The notes below the pieces were generated by a model. That model worked only from the letters and a program-made list of their open reading frames with translations. It was not told the origin of the DNA and ran no database searches. Shown here piece by piece: positions 10,597 to 20,585 of a stretch of DNA of 64,000 bases; the first letter of the stretch is position 1, and each line of letters begins with the position of its first letter. The position numbers and the translations under genes were made by a program. This stretch comes from Paraburkholderia sp. LEh10 (GTDB lineage Bacteria; Pseudomonadota; Gammaproteobacteria; Burkholderiales; Burkholderiaceae), in assembly GCF_017814945.1 (NCBI RefSeq), contig NZ_JAGIPX010000001.1:62001-126000 (forward strand), written 5' to 3'.

Positions 10597-12006
10597 ATGC
10601 CGAACCCATCGCTCATCGAAGCCGACCGCAAACACCTGATCCACCCCGTCGTCAGCTATCGCGCGCATGAAGCGCGCGGCGTCACCGTGCTGGACTCCGC
10701 GCAGGGCGTGTTCCTGCGCGATATCGACGGCAACCTGCTGCTCGACGCCTTCTCCGGCCTCTGGTGCGTGAACACCGGCTACGGCCACCAGAGCATCGTC
10801 GACGCCGCCACCCGGCAGATGGCCCGCCTGCCTTACGCGACGGGCTATTTTCACTTCGGCTCGGAGCCCGCGATCGAACTCGCCGCGAAGCTCGTCGAAC
10901 TGTCGCCCGGGTCGCTGCAGCATGTGTACTTCACGCTCGGCGGATCGGATGCCGTCGATTCCGCGCTGCGCTTCATCACGCACTTCTACAACGCGACCGG
11001 GCGCCCGTCGAAGAAGCACATCGTCGCGTTGCAGCGCGGGTATCACGGCTCGTCGTCGATCGGCGCGGGGCTTACCGCGCTGCCCGCGTTCCATCGCCAC
11101 TTCGACGTGCCGCTGCCGACGCAGCACCACATTCCGTCGCCGTATGCATACCGTAACGATTTCGCCGACGACGCCGCGCTGATCGCCGCGTCCGTCGCCG
11201 CGCTCGAATCGAAGGTCGAAGCGCTCGGCGCGGACCATGTCGCCGCGTTCTTCTGCGAGCCGATCCAGGGGTCGGGCGGCGTGATCGTGCCGCCCGTCGG
11301 CTGGCTGAAAGCGATGCGCGAAGCGTGCCGCAAGCTCGACATCCTGTTCGTCGCCGACGAAGTCATTACCGGCTTCGGCCGCACGGGACCGCTCTTCGCA
11401 TGCGAAGCGGAAGGCATCGAGCCTGACCTGATGACGCTCGCCAAGGGCCTGACGGCGGGCTATGCGCCGATGGGCGCGGTGCTGATGTCGGATGCCGTCT
11501 ATCAGGGCATCGCCGACGGCGGCGACGTGACGGCGGCGATCGGCCACGGGCACACGTATTCCGCGCATCCGGTGAGCGCCGCGATCGGACTCGAAGTGAT
11601 GCGCCTGTATCACGAAGGCGGCTTGCTGGCGAACGGGCAGGCGCGCGCGCCGCGTTTCGCGCAAGGGCTCGACGCGCTGCTCGCGCATCCCCTCGTCGGC
11701 GACTCGCGGCATCGCGGACTGCTCGGCGCGCTCGAACTCGTGTCGGACAAGACCAGCAAACAGGGCTTCGACGCATCGCTCAAGCTGCCCGACCGCATCG
11801 CCGCAGCCGCCTATGTGAACGGCCTCGTGTTCCGTGCATTCGGCGACAACATTCTCGGCTTCGCGCCGGCGCTGTGCTACACGGAAAGCGAGTTCGACAT
11901 GCTGTTCGAGCGCCTCGAAAAGACGCTCGACGACGTGCTCGCGCAAGCCGACGTGCGCGCCGCATTGAAGGGTTCGGACGAATTTAAACGCCGCGCGGCT
12001 GCGTGA
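10597..12006 (+). CDS. Class III PLP-dependent aminotransferase (omega-amino acid/beta-alanine--pyruvate type)
   Basis: 469 residues; the ATG at 10597 follows GAGAAGAGAA. It shows the aminotransferase class III hallmarks in order: FLRDIDGNLLLDAFSGLWCVN near the N-terminus, YFTLGGSDAVDSALRF (PLP phosphate site), GYHGSS, FCEPIQGSGG, LFVADEVITGFGRTG with the PLP-ring Asp, and LAKGLTAGYAPMGA with the Schiff-base Lys. Such enzymes move an amino group from omega-amino acids, polyamines or amines to pyruvate. The Lrp-type gene starting about 45 bp after its stop is a plausible regulator. The exact substrate cannot be read from sequence. Confidence 0.88.
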   Translation: MPNPSLIEADRKHLIHPVVSYRAHEARGVTVLDSAQGVFLRDIDGNLLLDAFSGLWCVNTGYGHQSIVDAATRQMARLPYATGYFHFGSEPAIELAAKLVELSPGSLQHVYFTLGGSDAVDSALRFITHFYNATGRPSKKHIVALQRGYHGSSSIGAGLTALPAFHRHFDVPLPTQHHIPSPYAYRNDFADDAALIAASVAALESKVEALGADHVAAFFCEPIQGSGGVIVPPVGWLKAMREACRKLDILFVADEVITGFGRTGPLFACEAEGIEPDLMTLAKGLTAGYAPMGAVLMSDAVYQGIADGGDVTAAIGHGHTYSAHPVSAAIGLEVMRLYHEGGLLANGQARAPRFAQGLDALLAHPLVGDSRHRGLLGALELVSDKTSKQGFDASLKLPDRIAAAAYVNGLVFRAFGDNILGFAPALCYTESEFDMLFERLEKTLDDVLAQADVRAALKGSDEFKRRAAA

Positions 12007-12050
12007 TACCATCGACCGACCCTTCGACATGCGGGACCGACCGACTCACG

Positions 12051-12548
12051 ATGAGCACCGACTGCAAGCTGGACCGAATCGATCTGCGCATCCTCTCGCA
12101 ATTGCAAAAGCGAGGGCGTATCACGAACGTCGAGCTGGCCGACGCAGTCGGGCTATCGCCCAGTCCCTGCCTGATCCGCGTGAAGCGGCTGGAGAAGGCG
12201 GGCTACATCGTCGGGTATGGCGCGCAGATCCAGCTGGAGAAGCTCGGCGATGTGCAAATCGTGTTCACCGAGGTCACGCTCGCCGACCATCGCCGCGAGG
12301 ACTTCATCAAGTTCGTCAACGCGATCAAGGATGTCGACGAGATCGTCGAGTGCCATCTGGCGAGCGGCGGCTACGACTACCTGCTGAAGTTCGTCACGCG
12401 CAGCGTCAGCCACTATCAGAGCATCATCGAAGGGCTGCTGGAGCGCGATATCGGCATCGAAAAGTACTTCAGCTACGTGATCATCAAGACGCCGTTCGTG
12501 AAGACGCATTACCCGCTCGAAACACTCTTCTCGCAGAACCATCATTGA
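12051..12548 (+). CDS. Lrp/AsnC-family transcriptional regulator
   Basis: 165 residues from the ATG at 12051. The N-terminal helix-turn-helix (LDRIDLRILSQLQKRGRIT, then VELADAVGLSPSPCLIRVKRLEKAGYI) is followed by the ligand-sensing RAM/AsnC domain (VDEIVECHLASGGYDYLLKF). Lrp-type proteins respond to amino acids; this one probably controls the aminotransferase just upstream. Its last codons overlap the 3' end of the convergent LysR gene by 7 bp. Confidence 0.88.
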   Translation: MSTDCKLDRIDLRILSQLQKRGRITNVELADAVGLSPSPCLIRVKRLEKAGYIVGYGAQIQLEKLGDVQIVFTEVTLADHRREDFIKFVNAIKDVDEIVECHLASGGYDYLLKFVTRSVSHYQSIIEGLLERDIGIEKYFSYVIIKTPFVKTHYPLETLFSQNHH

Positions 12549-13459
12549 GGCGCGCCGGGTTCGGCCAGGCGGCCGAACTCGTCGGCCAGAAAGTCGACAC
12601 ACACGCGCACCTTCGCCGACGAAGCCAGCCGCGCCGGATACACCGCCCACACATTCGCGGGCTGCGTGACGCCGGGCAGCACCTGCACCAGCGCGCCGCT
12701 CTCCAGCAGCGCGCGCACGTCCCAGATCGAACGCAGCACGATGCCGCGCCCCGCCAGCGCCCATTGCACAGCCACTTCGCCGTGATTGGTCGAGAGCGGG
12801 CCCGTCACTTTGACGGACACCGTTTCGCCGCGCTCCGTCAGACGCCAGATGCCGGAGGGATGATCGCGCTCCTTGATCGCGAGGCATTGATGCGCGCCGA
12901 GGTCGGCAAGCTGACGCGGCGTGCCATGCCGCTTCAGGTAAGCGGGCGCCGCGCACAGCACGCGATGATTCGACGCGAGGCGCTTCGCGATCAAATGAGG
13001 GGCGATTTCGTCGCCGATGCGGATGTCGAGGTCAAAGCCTTCGCCCGCGACATCGACGATCCGGTCGAACAGATCGAGCCGCACGCTCAGTTGCGGATAG
13101 CGCTCCGTGAGACGCGCGAGCGCAGGCGCAACGACATGCCGGCCGAAGCCGAAACTGCTCGACACACGCAACGTGCCGCGCGGCACGCGGCGTGTGGTCG
13201 ACACGTCTTCGACGAGACGGTCCACGTCGTCGAGAATTTTTTCAGCCCACGCGTACACGCGCTCGCCCGCTTCCGTGATCGCGACGCGGCGTGTGGAGCG
13301 GTGAAAGAGCCGCGTGCCCAGATCGGCTTCCAGCATGTTCACGCGCTTGCTGACATACGCCGCCGACACCGACAGCGCGTCCGCCGCCGCGCTGAAGCTG
13401 GCTTTGCGGGCGACGGCGCAGAACACGCGCAGGTCGTCGAGGTTCGGCGATTTATTCAC
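12542..13459 (-). CDS. LysR-type transcriptional regulator
   Basis: 305 residues starting MNKSPNLDDLRVFCAVARKA. The N-terminal winged helix is standard (ASFSAAADALSVSAAYVSKRVNMLEADLGTRLFHRSTRRVAITEAG), followed by a type-2 periplasmic-binding-like effector domain. It is divergent from the tartrate/malate-type dehydrogenase at 13578; relatives of this enzyme (ttuC, dmlA) are commonly regulated by a divergent LysR gene (ttuA, dmlR). It therefore likely senses a dicarboxylate or related acid and activates that operon. The 118-bp spacer should hold its binding site. Confidence 0.88.
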   Translation of the reverse strand: MNKSPNLDDLRVFCAVARKASFSAAADALSVSAAYVSKRVNMLEADLGTRLFHRSTRRVAITEAGERVYAWAEKILDDVDRLVEDVSTTRRVPRGTLRVSSSFGFGRHVVAPALARLTERYPQLSVRLDLFDRIVDVAGEGFDLDIRIGDEIAPHLIAKRLASNHRVLCAAPAYLKRHGTPRQLADLGAHQCLAIKERDHPSGIWRLTERGETVSVKVTGPLSTNHGEVAVQWALAGRGIVLRSIWDVRALLESGALVQVLPGVTQPANVWAVYPARLASSAKVRVCVDFLADEFGRLAEPGAPQ

Positions 13460-13577
13460 GGTTCGTGCATAGTGGCTTAACCGAAAGCGCGATTTTATGA
13501 CGGTTGATCAGGAATAGACTAGTCGGAATGGCCTTGACCTGAATCATTCCCGACAACTTTCCGACGAGGAGACGCAT

Positions 13578-14657
13578 ATGGCCCGCAACTACCGCATCGC
13601 CGTGATTCCCGGCGACGGCATCGGCAAGGAAGTGATGCCCGAAGCGCTGCGCGCGCTCGACGCCGTCAGCAAGCGCTATGGCATCGGCCTCGACTACCGG
13701 CATATCGAGTGGGCGAGCTGCGACTACTACGCGCAGCACGGCCAGATGATGCCCGACGACTGGAAAGCGCAACTCGGCGATGCCGACGCCATTCTGTTCG
13801 GCGCCGTCGGCTGGCCCGCCACCGTGCCCGATCATATTTCGCTGTGGGGCTCGCTGCTCAAGTTCCGCCGCGAGTTCGACCAGTACATCAACCTGCGTCC
13901 CGCGCGCCTGTTCGACGGCGTGCCGTCGCCGCTGGCGGGCCGCAAGGCTGGCGATATCGATTTCATGATCGTGCGCGAGAACACGGAAGGCGAGTATTCG
14001 TCGGTGGGCGGCACGATGTTCGAAGGCACCGAGCGCGAGTTCGTGACGCAGCAGTCGATCTTCACGCGCAAAGGTTCCGAGCGCGTGCTGAAGTTCGCAT
14101 TCGATCTCGCGCAGAGCCGCGCGAAGAAGATCACGGTCGCGACGAAGAGCAACGGCATCTCGATCAGCATGCCGTGGTGGGACGCGCGCGCCGCAGAAAT
14201 GGCCGCGCGCTATCCCGAGGTGACGTGGGACAAGCAGCACATCGACATTCTTTGTGCACGCTTCGTGTTGAATCCGGATCGCTTCGACGTGGTGGTCGCG
14301 ACCAATCTGTTCGGCGACATCCTCTCGGACCTGGGCCCGGCCTGCACGGGCACGATCGGCATTGCGCCATCGGCGAACATGAATCCGGACCGCACGTTCC
14401 CGTCGCTGTTCGAACCCGTGCACGGCTCGGCGCCCGATATCGCGGGCAAGGGCATCGCCAATCCGATCGCGATGATCTGGTCGGCGGCAATGATGCTCGA
14501 TTTTCTCGGCAACGGTCAGGGCAAGGAGCGCGAAGCGCACGATGCGATCCTCGCCGCGATCGAAGCCGTGCTCAAGGAAGGCCCGCATACGGGCGATCTG
14601 GGCGGCAAGGCCAACACCGCTGAAGTGGGCGCCGCGGTCGCGCACCGGCTCGCGTGA
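13578..14657 (+). CDS. Tartrate/D-malate dehydrogenase (isocitrate dehydrogenase superfamily)
   Basis: 359 residues, preceded by GAGGAGACG. It belongs to the NAD-dependent beta-decarboxylating dehydrogenases: [10 protein letters not shown] at the N-terminus, substrate-binding arginines in [33 protein letters not shown], the catalytic Tyr/Lys region ([21 protein letters not shown]), DILSDLGP for the metal Asp, and [30 protein letters not shown] with WASCDYY resembles TtuC/DmlA, which oxidise tartrate or D-malate. It heads a likely operon with the semialdehyde dehydrogenase and the AstE-like hydrolase. Confidence 0.85.
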   Translation: MARNYRIAVIPGDGIGKEVMPEALRALDAVSKRYGIGLDYRHIEWASCDYYAQHGQMMPDDWKAQLGDADAILFGAVGWPATVPDHISLWGSLLKFRREFDQYINLRPARLFDGVPSPLAGRKAGDIDFMIVRENTEGEYSSVGGTMFEGTEREFVTQQSIFTRKGSERVLKFAFDLAQSRAKKITVATKSNGISISMPWWDARAAEMAARYPEVTWDKQHIDILCARFVLNPDRFDVVVATNLFGDILSDLGPACTGTIGIAPSANMNPDRTFPSLFEPVHGSAPDIAGKGIANPIAMIWSAAMMLDFLGNGQGKEREAHDAILAAIEAVLKEGPHTGDLGGKANTAEVGAAVAHRLA

Positions 14658-14690
14658 TGGATGCTGCCTGACACGCAAAGGAGTGTTCTG

Positions 14691-16161
14691 ATGACAAAGC
14701 GATACGAGTTGAGCGAGCTGATCCGCAGCGACAATTTCATCGATGGCAAGTGGGTGGCGTCGGCGGGCGGCAAGCGCTTCGACGTCACCGATCCAGCGAC
14801 GGGCAACGTGATCGCGCAGGTCGCCGACAGCACGGCCGCCGACGCGCGCGCCGCCACCGATGCCGCCGCGCGCGTTCCCCGCCTGGCGCGATGCGCTGCC
14901 GAAAGATCGCGTAGACGTGCTGCATCGCTGGCATGCGCTGATGGTCGAGAACGCCGACGCGCTCGACCGCCTGATTTCGCTCGAACAAGGCAAGCCGTTC
15001 GCCGAAGGACGCGGCGAGGTGATGTACGGCGCGTCGTATGTCGCGTGGTTCGCGGACGAAGCGACGCGCATCTACGGCGACCTCATTCCGCAGCAGCAGC
15101 GCGGCAAGCGCATGAGCGCGATCAGGGAGCCCGTCGGCATCGTCGCCGCGATCACGCCGTGGAACTTTCCGCTCGCGATGATCGCGCGCAAGATTGCGCC
15201 CGCGCTCGCGGCGGGCTGCACGGTGGTCGGCAAGCCCGCCGAAGACACGCCGCTCACGGCGCTCGCGCTCGTGATGCTCGCGCATGAAGCCGGCGTGCCG
15301 ACGGGCGTGCTGAACCTGATCTCGGCCTCGCGCGAAAACGCGGTGCCCGCTGTCGCCGACTGGCTCGCCGATAGCCGCGTGCGCAAGATCACTTTCACCG
15401 GTTCGACGCCCGTCGGCAAATATCTCGCGCGCGAATCGGCGGGAACGTTGAAGAAGCTGTCGCTGGAACTGGGCGGCAACGCGCCCTTCATCGTATTCGA
15501 CGACGCCGATCTCGACGCCGCCGTGGCGGGCCTGCTTGCGTCGAAATTCCGCAACGGCGGGCAGACCTGTGTGTGCCCGAACCGCGTCTATGTGCAGTCG
15601 GGCGTGTATGAGCGTTTCGCCGATCTGCTGGCGACGCGCGTCGCCGCGCTCAAGGTCGCGCCCGCCACCGATCCCGCCGCGCAGATCGGTCCGATGATCA
15701 ACGCACGCGCCATCGACAAGATCGCGCGCCATGTCGACGACGCCGTGAGCCGCGGCGCGCGCGTGCTGACGGGCGGCAAGCGTTTGCCGGAACTCGGCCC
15801 GACTTACTATGCGCCCACCGTGCTCGCCGACGCGACGCACGACATGCAGTTGAGCTGCGAGGAAACCTTCGGCCCGGTCGTGCCGCTGTTCCGCTTCGAC
15901 GACGAAGCCGAAGCGATCCGCGCCGCCAACGACACGCCGTTCGGCCTCGCGTCGTACTTCTACAGCCAGGACGTGCGGCGCATCGATCGCGTCGCGCGGC
16001 AGCTCGAAGCGGGCATCGTCGGCATCAACGAAGGCGCGCTCGCGAGCGAAGCCGCGCCGTTCGGCGGCGTGAAGGAATCGGGCTATGGCCGCGAAGGCTC
16101 GAAGTACGGCCTCGACGATTACCTGTCGATCAAATATCTGTGCCAGGGTGGCCTCGAATGA
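14691..16161 (+). pseudogene. NAD(P)-dependent succinate-semialdehyde-type dehydrogenase, frameshifted near its 5' end
   Basis: The ATG at 14691 has AAAGGAG upstream and starts MTKRYELSELIRSDNFIDG, a normal GabD-like beginning. At about 14870-14875, in an alternating CG tract, the frame is lost: the coding continues one position over as FPAWRDALPKDRVDVLHRW, best explained by two missing bases or one extra. The rest is intact: NAD site ITPWNFPLAM, FTGSTPVGK, catalytic Glu in LELGGNAP and nucleophile Cys in GGQTCVCPNR, then EETFGPV. As written it would make only a short aberrant protein. A start inside the second frame (14860) would lack about 55 residues of the coenzyme domain. Confidence 0.8.
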
Positions 16162-17135
16162 GCGCGCACGCGTATCCGATCGAACTCGTGTTTCCCGACA
16201 TCGCTGCGCATGAACGCAGCGACACGGGCATTGCGTACGTGCATACCTTCGATTCGGGCGTCGCCGGCCCGCACGTGATGATCAACGCGCTCACGCACGG
16301 CAACGAGGTGTGCGGCGCAATCGTCGTCGATGCGTTGCTGCGCGCGAAGCTGCGTCCGAGGCGCGGCAAGCTGACGCTCGCGTTCGCGAACGTCGCAGCG
16401 TATGCGCGCTTCGATCCGTCGCAGCCGGATGCGGCGCGCTTCGTCGATCAGGACTTCAATCGCGTGTGGACGGCGCAAACGCTCGACAACACCGCGCTCG
16501 ATTCGAGCGAGCTGCGCCGCGCCCGTGCGATGCGGCCCGTGATCGATAGCGTCGACTGGCTGCTCGATCTGCATTCGATGCATGAGAAGAGCAAGCCGCT
16601 GATCGTCGCGGGGCCGCTCGACAAGGGCATCGCGCTGGCGGAAAAGCTCGGCACCCCCGCCACGGTGATCTGCGACGAAGGCCATCCCGAGGGCCGCCGC
16701 ATGCGCGATTACGCAGGCTTCGGCGATCCGCACAGCGCGAAGAATGCGCTGCTGATCGAATGCGGACAGCATTGGGAAGCGAGCGCCGTGGCCGTTGCGC
16801 GCGATGTGACAGCGCGCTTTCTGCTGACGTCAGGTGTCGTCGATGAATCGGACCTGCCTGACGGCTGGACCATGCCATTGCCCGATGAGATGCTGATCGT
16901 GCGCGTGACGGAGCCCGTCGTCGCGAAGAGTCTCGACTTCCGCTTCGCCGATAACTACACAGGGCTCGAAGCGTTTGCCGATGCGGGCAGCGTGATCGGC
17001 TGGTCGGAAGGCGAGGCCGTGCGCACGCCGTATCCCGACTGCATGCTCGTGATGCCGTCGCTCAGGCAGTTGCGCGCGGGCGTGACCGTCGTGCGGCTCG
17101 GCAGGATCGAGCGGCGGATTGCAAGAGCGCATTAA
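16158..17135 (+). CDS. Succinylglutamate desuccinylase/aspartoacylase-family Zn hydrolase
   Basis: 325 residues from the ATG at 16158, which overlaps the preceding stop (ATGA) and so is preferred over a GTG at 16140. The zinc site is recognisable: His and Glu in INALTHGNEVCGA and a later His in LLDLHSMH, as in AstE/AspA carboxypeptidase-like deacylases. EGHPEGRRMRDY and CGQHWE fit the catalytic core. These enzymes cleave N-acyl amino acids to the acid and the amino acid. Coupling to a dicarboxylate dehydrogenase and a semialdehyde dehydrogenase suggests removal of an acyl group during catabolism; the substrate is unknown. Confidence 0.82.
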   Translation: MSAHAYPIELVFPDIAAHERSDTGIAYVHTFDSGVAGPHVMINALTHGNEVCGAIVVDALLRAKLRPRRGKLTLAFANVAAYARFDPSQPDAARFVDQDFNRVWTAQTLDNTALDSSELRRARAMRPVIDSVDWLLDLHSMHEKSKPLIVAGPLDKGIALAEKLGTPATVICDEGHPEGRRMRDYAGFGDPHSAKNALLIECGQHWEASAVAVARDVTARFLLTSGVVDESDLPDGWTMPLPDEMLIVRVTEPVVAKSLDFRFADNYTGLEAFADAGSVIGWSEGEAVRTPYPDCMLVMPSLRQLRAGVTVVRLGRIERRIARAH

Positions 17136-17175
17136 CGGTTGTGCTCCTTCCAACCATCGTCAGCGAAAACACGAG

Positions 17176-17520
17176 ATGAAAGTCCAGCAGATCAAGCAGA
17201 GCATCGCATTGCAGCGGCTCGAAGACTGGGGCACGGCCGGTCTTCCGGGTACGCCGCCGATCAAGGTATCGGGCGTGCAGAAAATCATAAGGGGCAGCGA
17301 GGCGATCGATACGGGCATCTTCGAATGCACGCCCGGCACCTATCGCCGCTCGGTCAAACAGGCCGAGGTGATGCACTTCCTCAGCGGGCGCGGACGCTTC
17401 ACGCCCGACGGCGAAGACACGGTTCACTTCGAGGGCGGCGATACGCTGTTCTTCGAAGCCCATACGGAAGGCACATGGGAAGTCGAAGAGACGATGCGCA
17501 AGATCTACGTGATCTTCTGA
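17176..17520 (+). CDS. Cupin-domain protein (DUF861/Cupin_3 type)
   Basis: 114 residues starting MKVQQIKQSIALQRLEDWG. The middle is a single small beta-barrel: TGIFECTPGTYRR, EVMHFLSGRGRFTPD and FEGGDTLFFEAHTEGTWEV, which matches the Cupin_3 group used by EutQ, (S)-ureidoglycine aminohydrolase-like and related proteins. The metal-binding His pattern is incomplete (His in VMHFL, His in AHTEG). It sits 40 bp after the AstE-like gene and is probably the last gene of this operon. Function not assignable. Confidence 0.75.
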   Translation: MKVQQIKQSIALQRLEDWGTAGLPGTPPIKVSGVQKIIRGSEAIDTGIFECTPGTYRRSVKQAEVMHFLSGRGRFTPDGEDTVHFEGGDTLFFEAHTEGTWEVEETMRKIYVIF

Positions 17521-17739
17521 TGCCGTGCGATTGGTAAGCGCCCTGGTGACGCGCGCAACAAGCGTCTGACATAACGCTAAGTCATGGGGACTCCAACAAT
17601 TCCGGCGTTGCTCCGTCGAAATTGACTCACTATATTTTCAATCATTCCCGCGCTGTTCTGCTTCCAGCGATAAGCCGGAAGCATCGCAGCACGGAAGCCT
17701 GGAAGATGTCCTTCGCTTCAACCGTGTCGAGGAAAATTC

Positions 17740-18795
17740 GTGATCAACATACCGAAGTTGCGCCCGGGTTTGCGCCCATTAGCCATGACTCTCGCGTTGA
17801 GCATCGCGGGCATGGCGCCCGCCCTCGCTGCGGGAAAAATCACGTTCGTCTCGCAAGGCGGCACGTATCAGGAAGCCCAGACCAAGGCGATTCTCGATCC
17901 CGCCGCCAAGCAGCTCGGCATTACGATCAACCAGGACAGCATCCCTGACGCGTGGCCGCAGATCAAGGCACAAGGCGCCACGGGCAAGCCGATCTGGGAC
18001 GTGGTCGACACGCCGACATCGAACTGTCTGCGCGGCGGCCGCGAAGGCCTGCTCGAAAAGCTGGACTTCTCGAAGATTCCGAATGCGGCAGCCGTGCCGG
18101 ACAAGTACCGCACGCCCTATTCGGTTGCATACGAGTTCTATTCGACCGTCATCGGCTACAACAAGAAGACGCTGAAGAAAGTGCCGCAAAGCTGGAAGGA
18201 CTTCTGGGACGTGAAGAACTTCCCCGGCACGCGCGCGCTGCGCAACGATCCGCAGACCGTGCTCGAAGCCGCCTTGCTCGCGGACGGCGTGCCACGTGAC
18301 AAGCTCTATCCGCTCGATGTCGATCGCGCGTTCAAGAAGCTGCAGCAGATCAAGCCGGATATCACCGTGTGGTGGACGTCGGGCGGACAGTCGGCGCAAC
18401 TGCTGCATGACGGCGAAGTCGACATGACGATGATCTGGAATGGCCGTGCGAGCGCCGTGAAGAAGGACGATCCCGATGTCGACTTCACGTTCAACGACGG
18501 CATTCTGCAGAACACGCAATTGTGCGTGCTGAAAAACGCGCCGAATCTGCCCGATGCGATCAAGTTCGTCAACGCCGCATTGTCGCCGGAACTGCAGGCC
18601 AATCTGCCGCTGTATATCGACTATGGTCCCGGCAATCCCGCTGCGTTCAAGACGGGCAAGATCACGGCGAAGCGCGCGAGCGAGTTGCCGAGTTCGCCGG
18701 AGAATGCGTCGAAGCAGGCATTGATGTCGGAAGAATGGTGGGCCTCCGATGCCGGCATTCAGGCGAAGGCGCGCTGGCTGAAGTTCATGCAGTAA
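17740..18795 (+). CDS. ABC transporter periplasmic binding protein (polyamine/spermidine-putrescine type)
   Basis: 351 residues from a GTG at 17740 (AGGAAAATTC upstream). A signal peptide occupies about residues 1-31 (LAMTLALSIAGMAPALAAG). The mature protein begins KITFVSQGGTYQEAQTKAIL and has the PotD/type-1 opine pattern: WDVVDTPTSNCLRG, YNKKTLKKVPQSWKDFWD and WWTSGGQSAQLLHDGEVDMTM. It should capture a polyamine-like or opine-like ligand for the permeases and ATPase encoded on the opposite strand at 22-27 kb. A Rho-independent terminator follows its stop, so it is a separate, probably abundant, transcript. Confidence 0.87.
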   Translation: MINIPKLRPGLRPLAMTLALSIAGMAPALAAGKITFVSQGGTYQEAQTKAILDPAAKQLGITINQDSIPDAWPQIKAQGATGKPIWDVVDTPTSNCLRGGREGLLEKLDFSKIPNAAAVPDKYRTPYSVAYEFYSTVIGYNKKTLKKVPQSWKDFWDVKNFPGTRALRNDPQTVLEAALLADGVPRDKLYPLDVDRAFKKLQQIKPDITVWWTSGGQSAQLLHDGEVDMTMIWNGRASAVKKDDPDVDFTFNDGILQNTQLCVLKNAPNLPDAIKFVNAALSPELQANLPLYIDYGPGNPAAFKTGKITAKRASELPSSPENASKQALMSEEWWASDAGIQAKARWLKFMQ

Positions 18796-18818
18796 GCGCC
18801 GTTTGCACTTCCCTTCCC

Positions 18819-18854
18819 GCGCCCGCAGGAACCTCGTTCGTTGCGGGCGCTTTT
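18819..18854 (+). terminator. Rho-independent terminator after the binding-protein gene
   Basis: GCGCCCGCA at 18819-18827 pairs perfectly with TGCGGGCGC at 18842-18850 across a 14-nt loop, followed by TTTT. It lies 24 bp after the stop of the binding-protein gene and overlaps the region just before the GMC oxidoreductase frame. Confidence 0.85.
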
Positions 18855-18894
18855 CATTGCATCGGCTGATGCGCAGCGCCTCACGACATTCGAC

Positions 18895-20570
18895 GTGATC
18901 GACTATCTGATTCTGGGCGGCGGCTCGGCAGGCTGCGTACTGGCTGCGCGCCTGTCCAAAGACGCGAGCAAACACGTTTGCCTCATCGAAGCGGGCCGCG
19001 ACATTTCGCAGACGAACATGCCCGATGCGATCCGCAGCCGCTATCCGGGCCGCGCGTATCTCGACACGCGCAACATCTGGCAGCAATTGACGGCCCGCAT
19101 GAGCGCGCCCGCCGCGCAGCGCCGCTACGAACAGGCGAAGCTGCTGGGCGGCGGTTCGGCCATCAATGCGTTGATGGCCAATCGCGGCGCACCCGCCGAT
19201 TACGACGAGTGGGGCACACTCGGCGCACGCGGCTGGAACTGGGACGCGTGCCTGCCCTACTTCCGCAAGCTCGAAACGGATTGCGACTTCGCCGGTGCGC
19301 TGCACGGTGCGAGCGGTCCGCTGCGCATCCGGCGCACCGCGTGGCCGCGCATCTCGCCGTTCGTGAAAGCGGTGCTCGATACGCTGCAGCAGAACGGGCA
19401 CGCGTTGCATGATGATCAGAACGGGCCGTGGGAAGATGGCACGTTCATTGGCTCGATCGCCGTGAGCGCGGCGGGCGAACGCATCCCTACGTCCGTCTGT
19501 TACCTCGACGACAACGTGCGCGCGCGCAAGAACCTGTCGATCCGCACGGGCCTGGTTGTCGATCGCATTCTGTTCGATGGGCGGCGCGCAACAGGCGCAC
19601 GCGTGTTGCGCGGGACGGCACGCATGAGGATTTCCACGCGGCGCGCGTGATCGTCAGCGCGGGCGCGATTCATAGCCCTGCGTTGCTGCTCAGAAGCGGC
19701 ATTGGTCCAGCCAGCGATCTCAAGGCGCTCGGCATCGACGTGCGTGCGGATCGCGCGGGCGTGGGGCGCAATCTGATGGAGCATCCGTCGATTGCCGTAT
19801 CCGCGTTCCTGCCGCGCGCCACGCGCACGCCCTTCCCCGACGAACATCACGAGCAGGCCATCGTGCGCTTTTCTTCCGGCATGCCCGATACGGTGCCCGG
19901 CGACATGCACGGCGCGATCCTGTCGCGCTCGGGCTGGCATTCGGTGGGTTATCGTCTGGGAACGATTTTCTTCTGGGTCAACAAGTCGTATTCGCGCGGA
20001 CATTTGAAGCTGACGTCGGCGAGTCCTTTCGATGAGCCGCAGGTCGACTTCGCGATGCTGTCGGATCCGCGCGATCTCGAACGGCTGAAGCTCGCGTTGC
20101 GCTTCGGAGCGCAGACGCTCGGCGCACCATCGATGGCGCAGCATCGGGATGTGGTGTTTGCGTCGAGCTATTCGCCGCGGGTCGCGGCCGTCGCCGTGCC
20201 TGGCTGGTGGAATGCCGTGCAGCGCGGGGCGTTGAGCGCGTTGCTCGATATCGCCGGGCCGCTGCGTGGGTCATTGATCCGGCGGGTGGTGACGCAAGGC
20301 GTGTCGATCGAAGCACTGCTCGCCGACGATCGCGCGATGACCGAGTTCGTCACGCGCTCGGTGGGTGGGACGTGGCATCCGTCGGGGACTTGCCGGATGG
20401 GTGCCGCCGGCGACCCGCTCGCCGTGACGGACGCCGACGGCGCGGTCTATGGCGTGGAAGGGTTGCATGTGTGCGATGCGTCGCTGATGCCGTCGATCCC
20501 GTGCGCAAATACGAATGTGCCGACGATCATGATGGCGGAGCGGGTGGCGGATATGCTCAAGAGGCCCTGA
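18895..20570 (+). pseudogene. GMC-family oxidoreductase (choline/alcohol dehydrogenase-like), frameshifted
   Basis: From a GTG at 18895 the frame opens with the FAD-binding motif IDYLILGGGSAGCVLAARLS, then GGGSAINALMANRGAPADYDEWG (GMC signature 1) and reaches RATGARVLRG near 19611. There the reading continues one base back as DGTHEDFHAARVIVSAGAIHSPALLLRSGIGP (GMC signature 2), so one base is missing at about 19609-19614. The C-terminus carries the catalytic His region WHPSGTCRMG and NTNVPTIMMAE. Intact members oxidise choline, alcohols or amino-alcohols with FAD. It lies between the binding protein and the rest of the transporter cluster and probably served the same substrate. The weak Shine-Dalgarno leaves the start uncertain. 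Confidence 0.8.
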
Positions 20571-20585
20571 TTTCCATTCCCTCCC

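Noticed and set aside
9286..12030. A 914-codon minus-strand frame
   Set aside because: It is antisense to the acetyltransferase, dehydrogenase and aminotransferase genes, is His/Arg/Glu-rich as GC-rich shadows are, and matches no family.
17521..17739. A sigma70 promoter at TTGACT...TATATT before the binding-protein gene
   Set aside because: The two hexamers are only about 6 nt apart, far from the normal 16-18 nt spacing.
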